Positions 56,665 through 64,000 of a stretch of 64,000 nt of DNA are shown in pieces (position 1 is the first letter of the stretch; each line of letters begins with the position of its first letter). The stretch lies in NCBI RefSeq assembly GCF_050003625.1, contig NC_134397.1, positions 191,663,063 to 191,727,062 on the forward strand. Reading direction: 5' to 3'. The notes below the pieces were generated by a model. It saw only the letters and a program-made list of their open reading frames with translations, was not told the origin of the DNA and did no database searches. Origin of the DNA: Haematobia irritans. Its lineage: Eukaryota > Arthropoda > Insecta > Diptera > Muscidae. The position numbers and the translations under genes are program-made.

Positions 56665-59206
56665 TTTTAAAATAAATAAAATAAAATGTTGACAAAATTT
56701 CTATAGAAAATTTTGACAAAATTTTCCATAGAGATAACATTTTGACAAAATTTTCTATAGAGATAACATTTTGACAAAATTTTCTATAGAAATAAAATTT
56801 TGACAAAATTTTCTACAGAAATAAAATTATAATAAAAAATTTCCTATAGAAAAACAATTTTAACAAAATTTCCTATAGAAATAAAATGTTGACAAAATTT
56901 TTTATATGAATAAAATTTTGACAAAATTTCCTATAGAAATAAAATGTTGGCAAAATTTTCTAAGAAATAAAATTTTGACATTTTCTATAGAAATAAAATT
57001 TTGACAAATTTTTCTACAGAATTAAAAATTTGACAAATTTTTCTATAGAAATAAAACTTTACAATTTTTTCTATAGAAATAAAAATTTGACAAATCTTTC
57101 TAAAAAAATGTTGACAAAATTTCGTATAGAAAAAAAAATTAACAATTTTCGAAAGAAATAAAATTTTGACAAAACTTACTATATAAATAAAATTTTGACA
57201 AAATTTTCTATAAGAATAAAATTTTGACAAAATTTTGTGTAGGAATAAAACGTTGAAAAAATTTTTTTGAAGAAATAAAATTTTGACAAATTTTTTTAAA
57301 GAAATAAAAATTTCAATAGGAATAAAATTTTGAAAAAAATTTTCTAAAAAAATAAAATGTTGACAAAATTTTCTATAGAAATAAAATTTTGACAAAAATG
57401 TCTATAAAATGGAAATTTTGACAAAATTTCCTATAGAAATAAAACTTTGACATATTGAAACAAAATTTTGGCAACATTTTTTATAGAAATAAAATTTGAC
57501 AACATTTTCTACAGAAATAACATTTTGACAAAATTTTCTATAGAAATAAATTTTTGACAAAATTTTCTATAGAAATAAATTTTTCACAAAAATTTCTATA
57601 GAAATAAAGTGTTGACAAAATTTTCTATAGAAATAAATTTTTCACAAAAATTTCTATAGAAATAAATTGTTGACAAAAATTTCTATAGAAATAAAGTGTT
57701 GAAAAAAATTTTCTATAAAAAAAATAATTGACAAAATTTTCCAACGAAATAAAATTTTGACAAAATCTACTTTATAATTAAAATTTTGATAGAAATAAAT
57801 ATTTGACAATATTTTCTATAGAAATAAAATTTTGACGAAATTTTTAATAAGAATAAACTTTTGACAAAATTTTCTATAGGAATAAAATTTTGACAAAATG
57901 ATCTAAAGAAATAAAATTTTGACTAAATTTGCTATAGGAATAACATTTTTACAAAATTTTCTAAAGAACTAAATTTTGACAAAAGTTTCTAAAGAAATAA
58001 AATTTTGACGAAAAGTTTCTAAAGAAATAAAATTTTGACAAAACTTTCTATAGGAATAAAATTGTGACAAAATTTTCTATAGAAATAAAATTTTGACAAA
58101 ATTTTATATTGAAACAAAATTTTGACAAAATTTTCTATATAAATAAAATGTGGACAAAATTTTCTGTAGAAATAAACTTTTGACAAAAATTTCTATAGAA
58201 ATAAATTGTTGACAAAAATTTCTGGAGAAATAATGTGTTGACAAAATTTTCTATAAAAATAAAATTTTGACAAAATTTTCTAAAGAAATAAAATTTTGAC
58301 AAAATTTTTTAAAGAAATAAAATTTTCTATAGGAATACAATTTTGACAAAATTTTCTTAAGAAATAAAATTTTGACAAAATATTCTATTGAAACAAAATT
58401 TTGAAAATTTTTTTTTTATAGAAATAAAATTTTGAAATATTGAAACAAAATTTTGACAACATTTTTTATAGAAATAAAATTTGACAAAGTTTTCTACAGA
58501 AATAACATTTTGACAAAATTTTCTATAGAAATAAATCTTTGACAAAAATTTCTATAGAAATAAATTTTTGACATAAATTTCTAGAGAAATAAATTGTTGA
58601 CAAAAATTTCTGCAGAAATAGAGTGTTGACAAAATTTTCTATAAAAAAATTTTTGACAAAATTTTCCAACGAAATAAAATTTTGACAAAATTTACTATAT
58701 AATTAAAATTTTAATAGAAATAAATATTTGACAAAGTTTTCTATAGAAATAAAATTTTGACGAAATTTTTAATAAGAATAAACACTTTTGACAAAATTTT
58801 CTATAGGAATAAAATTTTGACAAAATGATCTAAAGAAATAAAATTTTGACTGAATTTTCCATAGTAATACAATTTTTACAAAATATTCTAAAGAACTAAA
58901 TTTTGACAAAAGTTTCTAATGAAATAAAATTTTGACAAAATTTTCTATAGGAATAAGATTGTGACAAAATTTTCTATAGAAATAAAATTTTGACAAAATT
59001 TTATATTGAAACAAAATTTTGACAAAATTTTCTATAGAAATAAAATTTCTATAGAAATAAATTGTTGACAAAAATTTCTGGAGACATAAAGTGTTGACAA
59101 AATATTCTGTAAAAGTAACATTTTGACAAAATTTTCTAAAGAAATACAATTTTGTCAACATTTACTGTAGAAATAAAATTTTGATATTATAGGAGTGGCA
59201 ACCGTG
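56665..59206 (+). repeat. 29-bp minisatellite array 5, about 2.5 kb
   Basis: Direct-orientation array with rather diverged units. It shows higher-order repetition: the series 'gaaacaaaattttg', 'aacatttt.tatag', 'tctacagaaataacattttg', 'aataaa.tgttgacaaaaatttct' and 'ttccaacgaaataaaa' occurs near 57460-57750 and again near 58440-58680, about 975 apart. The array ends with 'ataggagtggcaaccgtg' near 59190-59206. Confidence 0.92.
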
Positions 59207-61297
59207 TATATTTCGATATATTCCAAAAACATTATTAAAATATTTTAATATTTCGAAAATAAACATGATAAAAATTTGGCACACATTTTTGTCAAATATT
59301 TTTTGACAAAAATTAGTAGAATCTTTTAATTATAAGATAAAAAAGATCAAATCAAAAAGATTATCGACTTTGGATATCAGAGAAATGCGTCCTCTTCGCT
59401 TAAAAAAACAATAAAACAACAACGATTTTTATCTACCTTTAAGAATTTTGGTATTGATTCCGAGTCAAAACTGCGGTTTGTTTAAAATAATGAAATTTTT
59501 TAGGGGCCTATCTTGCCTTAAATCAAATTTCTAATACAGATCTCATTTTTCATAATGTTGTTAAGATTTTTATATTTTTTTTAACATAATAAGGCTGTTT
59601 ACGTACAAAAAAAAAATGAAATTAGAACAAATAATTAATTCCAAAAAAAAAAAAATAATAAATAAACCAAAGGTACAAAATTCTGAAAATAAATCTTAGC
59701 GTATATTTGAAGCATTTATGTTGTTATTTCAAAGATTCAATAATCAGTAAATTCAAAGTCGATTTCTTTATATACAAAATGTTGTTTTTTTATTTTAATG
59801 AACATTTCCCTCCAAAAAATTTACCAGATGCGTGTCCTAAATTTAAAGAAAATTTTCCTTTCTTTTGCGTAAATTTCGTGTCGTAAGATTTAGGTTCTTT
59901 CATAGTAGGTCAATATTTTGTATTCAGTGTATGCTAAGCATAATTCGCATTTGTATTTTAAGAACATAAATTCTTTGGTGTCAGAAAATATTGTTGTCAG
60001 TGTATCCTTCTTTAAAATGAAATGGGCTTCGCGTTTGATACGATCATTAAATGCTTTAGTTTGAGATATCCCAAACATTGAATTGACAACGGTTAAGTTT
60101 CTTTACAAATATTTAATGTGAACCATCCATACCAAAAAATGCTATTCTTGAGTTGAGAGATATTTTCTCTGTATAAAAAACTAGTACGTACTGTATTCCT
60201 GACACCGTCACTGCTGGGATTTAGAAATCTTTCTTAAATTTTGATTTGTGTATATGATGCAAATCGATTTTATAATTTCTTGTGAAACTTTTTTCCATCT
60301 ATATGAAGATTGGTTTTTCTTTTGCACACATATTAACTTAGTGAAGTATTTTTCAATATCGTATTATCCTTAGAATATAGAATTCTTCAAGAAAGGAAGA
60401 GAAGGATTTTTGTTGATGATTTGGTTCAATGATCCTGTTGCAGTATTTGTGGTTTTTCATACTAGAATGCATTTAACTTGGATATTATTGCAGCTATCAA
60501 CCTTGGCTAATGCTGTAGCCAACATTGTTGTTGTCGTTTTTCGATTTTGATGGTAGTCCACTGCATTGGAATTTTCAGTCTCATGGTTTGCTTGATTGCA
60601 TTTTTGGTCATTAAGAGAATATGAAAACGTGATTGGTATTTTAAATATTTTGTACTAACACACACACACACATATACCCCTAGACTAACATGATTACTAG
60701 CTAACTCACGTTCACAAAATGTGAATTTAACCTGAGGGAAGGTAATTTATTCATCGTATTAAAATGGGGCCTTTGAGTTAGATATTCATTGAATCGTCCG
60801 ATAATTACACTAAAAAAAAGCTTTTTCTGAATTCAAAAATCTTGACCTTCTTCATTTTAACGAATTTCAACATGGCTTCATGTAGGATTTTGATGTACTA
60901 CGTCACTACTTCCACCGAGTATAAAATAACAAAAATCAAATCTGGGAGATGTGGGCTGACATAATAGACGTTTCAACCTGGGTAATATGGTGTATGAAGC
61001 CCTCGGTCGTTTATTGGCCACAATTTCCATTCAGTGGTACATTATAAATTCTTTTTTTCTTATCCCGATTTACATGGGATTATGATTATTGACCATCTGG
61101 AAAAATGTAGATCGATCACAAGGGGAGTTGGAATAAAGCTTGCCGCTTCCAAAGATTTTGTTTTTGCACTAAGGATTGCGGTATTGATTTCGAGCCTCTT
61201 CTATGGCTATTGAAGCAAGGACACATTTAAGATACAATTCTCTTTAAAATATTAGTTTTGCGTAGTTGATTTTAGGAAACAAATTTTAATTTATTCG
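59207..61297. other. AT-rich intronic stretch
   Basis: No exon of the Gfrl-like gene or other gene is recognised. Pieces near 59340-59460 and 61130-61260 resemble the CACTGAAAA MITE interior. A (CA)n run lies at about 60658-60674. A 62-codon minus frame at 59890-60078 has no support. Confidence 0.4.
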
Positions 61298-62203
61298 TTT
61301 TTATACCTTCCACCATAGGATCGGGGGTATATTTGATTTGTCATTACGTTTGTAACACATCGAAAGACCCCATAAAGTATATATATTCTGGGTCATGGTG
61401 AAATTCTGAGTCGATCTAAGCATGTGCGCCCGTCCGTCCGTCTGTTGAAATCACGCTAACTTGCGAACGAAACAATCTATCGACTTGAAACTTGGCAAAA
61501 GTAGTTATTATTAATGTCGGTCGGTTGGTATTGCAAATGGGCCATATCAGACCACTTTTCCATATAGCCCCCATATAAACCGATCCCCAGATTTGGCTTG
61601 CGGAGCCTCTTAGAGAAGCAAATTTCATCCGATCCGTCTGAAATTTGGTACGTGGTGTTTATATATGGACTCTAATACCCATGCAAAAATCGGGCCAAAT
61701 CTATTCATAATTATATATAGTCCCCATAAAAAACTATCGCCAGATTTGACCTCCGGAGCCTCTTCGAAATTTGTTACGTTGTTCAAGGATATGGGCGCTA
61801 ATAACCATGTCAAAATTGTTCCATATGGGTGTATAGTAACATATAAACCGATCCCCAATCATACAAAAATTGATCCATATCAGTTCATAATTGTATATAG
61901 CCACTACATCCCAGCAAAAAGAGAGCTTCCAAAAAAGTAGTTTGGATCCCCAATCTGTGATCCGGAAGTAGTGCAAACTTGGATCATCTCCAATGAATTT
62001 TACATGGGCTTGTCATAGGACGGAAGTTCTCCCTTTTTGGATCCTTTGCATTGCTTTAGAAGTTGTGCCCTGAAAGTTAATTTGAATGAAGAAATTTAAA
62101 AAGCGAAAAAAAATTTTAAACCAATTTGACTTTTTTTCATCAATATGTTTTATTACACAATTATTTTCCTATTATCTAATTTTTACAATTTGAAAAACTT
62201 TTT

Positions 62204-62277
62204 TGCTCCGACCAGGGGTTGAACATGGGTTTCTTGGCACCATAACAGAACGCCTTAGCACACTCAGCCACAAACGC
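62204..62277 (-). repeat. tRNA-like segment (Ser/Leu-like), not a functional tRNA
   Basis: The minus strand reads 'GTGGCTGAGTGTGCTAAGG' (A-box region, typical of class II Ser/Leu tRNAs) and 'ATGTTCAACCCC' (B-box-like), then a GC-rich end followed by an A run. The acceptor stem does not pair and the variable arm is not recognisable. It is therefore a tRNA-derived module, as in a SINE head, not a gene. Confidence 0.55.
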
Positions 62278-62787
62278 CACTGAACATAAAGCGTCGAAAG
62301 GTCAATTCAAATGTTTGTGCTTTGATCGTAATACGACACCAAGGAATAACATTCTAATTGCTTCTCGAGATGTTCTTTATTAGTATGAACGAAAAAATAA
62401 GAAACGCAGGTTCAAATCGCACCAGCGGCAATTTTTTTTATCAAATATTTTTCTAAAAAATTATTATTTTATGTCATGCATCGTTTTTATTTTTTATTTT
62501 CGGCATATATTTTCGTATAAATATATTTTTTCCATTAAAAATCAACAAAAAAAATTAAAAATTCTCGTAATTTGCAAAACCTTCTCAAAAGAACTTCCAT
62601 GGAAGCGAAAAAGTCAAACGGCACAGGTTCAAATCCCAGCGGGGATGATTTTTTTTTATTATTTTTTTACTTTTTTTTATTAATTTCTATTTTTTTTTTA
62701 GTTTTTTAGTAGTTTTCTATTTTTTTGTAAAATTTAATTATACAAAATTTGCACTTAAAATAGCCTGATTGCGTTCTATCTAATACT

Positions 62788-62946
62788 TGTCCACAAGGAC
62801 TGCATCGGAAAAAGAAAGAAATAATTGGGGGATCCCAAGATGCGCTTTAGAAAAAATGTTTGTGGACTTGTCCAAAAGGACTGCATCGGAAGTTGAAAAA
62901 ACTCGATGGGGGATTCTGGGAAGGGCTTTAAAAGAAATGTTTGTGG
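62788..62946 (+). repeat. Two-copy ~80-bp tandem repeat
   Basis: 'cttgtccacaaggactgcat' (from 62788) and 'cttgtccaaaaggactgcat' (from about 62869) begin two copies. Each continues through 'cggaa..gaaa', 'tgggggat', 'gctttA.AAaaatgtttgtgga'. The second copy runs straight into the right terminus of the CCCAGC element. Confidence 0.78.
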
Positions 62947-63095
62947 AACAACTTCCAATTTTTTTTTGCTGGGATAAAGTGACCTCCAAATTTCACTTCT
63001 GGCTCTCTAATTACCACGCAACATTTCATATCGGTTCATAATTATTTATAGACTCTCCTATATATACCGATCAAGAACTGAATTATATACTTATG

Positions 63096-63467
63096 TATAC
63101 CCTGCGCCACACTGTGGAAGAGGGTATTATAAGTTAGTGCATATGTTTACAACACCCAGAAGGAGACGAGATAGACATGAAACGATCTAACCATGTCCGT
63201 CTGTCTGTGAACACATATTTGTAATAAAAGTCTAGGTCGCAATTTTAGTCCAATCGACTTCAAATTTGGCACAAGTATGTATTTTGGATCAGACTCGAAC
63301 CCAATTTGGTTAAGTTTTAAATATAGCTCCCATATATATTTCTCGCTCGATATCTACTAATATGACCCCAGAAGACAGAATTTCAGCATGATTTACTTTA
63401 AATTTTGCATAAATAGTGCAATCGATGTCGTAAAGTGTGTCGAATTTGGTTGAAATAGGTACAGATA
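63096..63467 (-). mobile_element. H2 element, copy 6, truncated by the mariner
   Basis: In reverse orientation: hairpin 'accctgcgccacactgtgg', 'aagagggtattataagttag', a short GTCCGTCTGTCTG tract near 63197, 'caatcgacttcaaatttggc', and one 153-type unit ('atatagctcccatatatat'). It is interrupted at the TA at 63466-63467 by the Himar1-like mariner; its remainder would lie beyond the window. Confidence 0.75.
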
Positions 63468-64000
63468 ACAGGTTGGCTGATAAGTCCCCGGTCTGACACA
63501 TAGATGGCGTCGCTAGTATTAAGTGCTTATTATTTATATATAGTACCAACCTTCAAATGATTCGTGTCCAAATTTGACGTCTGTAAGTCAATTAGTTTGT
63601 GAGATAGAGCGTCTATTGTGAAACAACTTTTGTTATTGTGAAAAAAATGGAAAAAAGGAATTTCGTGTTTTGATAAAATACTGTTTTCTGAAGGGAAAAA
63701 GTACGGTGGAAGCAAAAACTTGGCTTGGTAATGAGTTTCCGGACTCTGCCCCAGGGAAATCAACAATAATTGATTGGTATGCAAAATTCAAGCGTGGTGA
63801 AATGAGCACGGAGGACGGTGAACGCAGTGGACGCCCCAAAGAGGTGGTTACCGACGAAAATATCAAAAAAAAATGATTTTGAATGACCGTAAAATGAAGT
63901 TGATCGAGATAGCAGAGGCCTTAAAGATATCAAAGGAACGTGTTGGTCATATCATTCATCAATATTTGGATATGTGGAAGCTCTATGCAAAATGGGTGCC
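63468..64000 (+). mobile_element. Himar1-like (irritans) mariner, 5' part
   Basis: The terminus ACAGGTTGGCTGATAAGTCC and the following bases match the known Himar1 inverted repeat apart from one base (C for A at position 10). It is preceded by TA (63466-63467). It is inserted in H2 copy 6 and continues past the window end. The 5' untranslated region of about 180 bp precedes the transposase start at 63647. Confidence 0.93.
63647..64000 (+). pseudogene. Himar1-like mariner transposase, frameshifted and partial
   Basis: The ATG at 63647 opens a frame that stops after eight codons because the A run after it is one base shorter than in Himar1. The frame one base over, 63652 to 63876, reads the N-terminal HTH region: 'KEFRVLIKYCFLKGKSTVEA', 'KTWLGNEFPDSAPGKSTIID', 'GERSGRPKEVVTDENIKK'. 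A second deletion at the AAAAAAAAA run (about 63866-63873), losing roughly eight bases including an I-H-K segment, shifts into the frame from 63873. That frame continues 'MILNDRKMKLIEIAEALKIS' and runs open to the window edge. The substitutions MWKLYAKW for MRKLCAKW are visible. The catalytic domain is outside the window. As it stands the gene cannot encode an intact transposase. Confidence 0.9.

Larger units (their letters stand above)
61910..62973. mobile_element. 1.06-kb element with CCCAGCAAAAA inverted ends
   Basis: Left end CCCAGCAAAAAgagagCTTCC (61910) and right end GGAACAACTTCCaatttttttttGCTGGG (to 62973, read in two parts) are imperfect inverted repeats. The element interrupts an H1 copy. 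Inside are a left module shared with 1-195 (inverted), a tRNA-like segment (62204-62277, minus), two plus-strand B-box-like words each followed by a T run ('GGTTCAAATCGCACC' near 62412 and 'GGTTCAAATCCCAGC' near 62626), and a two-copy 80-bp repeat (62788-62946). No transposase is seen. No clear target duplication was found. Confidence 0.65.
61298..63090 (-). mobile_element. H1 element 3' portion, split by the CCCAGC element
   Basis: On the plus strand: 3' hairpin 'taccttccaccataggatcg', GTCCGTCCGTCTG near 61432, two to three 153-type units to 61909, then the 61910-62973 insertion. A further partial unit ('gtgacctccaaatttcactt', 'catatcggttcataatt') follows, and the residual 'gaactgaattatatact' near 63070. 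The 5' end is missing and H2 copy 6 follows directly. Confidence 0.72.

Noticed and set aside
56985..57395. Open frames of 60-136 codons throughout the 29-bp arrays, with peptides such as FCQNFISIENFVKILFL
   Set aside because: A 29-bp unit is read in all three frames over 87 bp and gives a recurrent 29-residue peptide; the consensus still contains a TAG every third unit. There is no start context, domain or independent coding signal.

Overview
The window looks like euchromatic but very repeat-rich DNA from a higher fly, most likely a calyptrate such as a muscid (Stomoxys/Haematobia/Musca type). Four lines of evidence point there: short exons with GT..AG splice sites inside large AT-rich introns; DINE-1/mini-me-like elements carrying (GTCY)n tracts and 3' hairpins; a mariner whose terminus and protein match Himar1, the irritans-subfamily element named from the horn fly; and exons of a GDNF-receptor-like gene resembling Drosophila Gfrl. 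The species call is inference.

Only one host gene is recognisable, on the + strand. Four exons (11126-11416, 37549-37604, 40981-41165, 41690-41848) have compatible splice phases. The last two carry the C-x6-C-x5-C signature of GFR-alpha-type cysteine-rich domains. The first two are attached by phase and position only. Intron 1 would be 26 kb, and the intron after the last exon runs past the right end. No promoter, start exon or 3' end is in view.

Repeats make up most of the rest. (1) A 29-bp AT-rich minisatellite forms arrays totalling roughly 17 kb (1370-5027, 23277-26612, 29284-34976, 50772-52170, 56665-59206 and smaller ones). Some arrays switch strand internally, and one holds a 1.8-kb duplication. 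(2) Three DINE-1/HINE-like families, called here H1, H2 and H3, all carry an internal tandem repeat of about 153 bp. H1 copies: 7816-9766, 18795-19088, 42390-43996, 45693-46886, 52388-55031, 61298-63090. H2 copies: 6155-7122, 12683-14028, 28238-28950, 38945-40262, 47564-49018, 63096-63467. H3 copies: 14029-15795, 19181-21675. Each family has its own pair of matching subterminal inverted repeats. (3) Other elements are nested in these: a TTAA-flanked piggyBac-type MITE, tRNA-derived SINEs with a (CCTAA)n tail, two hAT-type elements with 8-bp duplications, an internally deleted Tc1/mariner with an open catalytic domain, a 1.06-kb CCCAGC-ended element with tRNA-like pieces, foldback elements, two LINE fragments, and the 5' part of a decayed Himar1-like mariner that runs off the right edge.

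The nesting gives a relative order. The H1-H3 elements and the 29-bp arrays are the older substrate; SINE, hAT, piggyBac-type and mariner insertions came later, several with clean target duplications. All coordinates of repeat edges were judged by eye and may be off by several bases, except where a target duplication fixes them.
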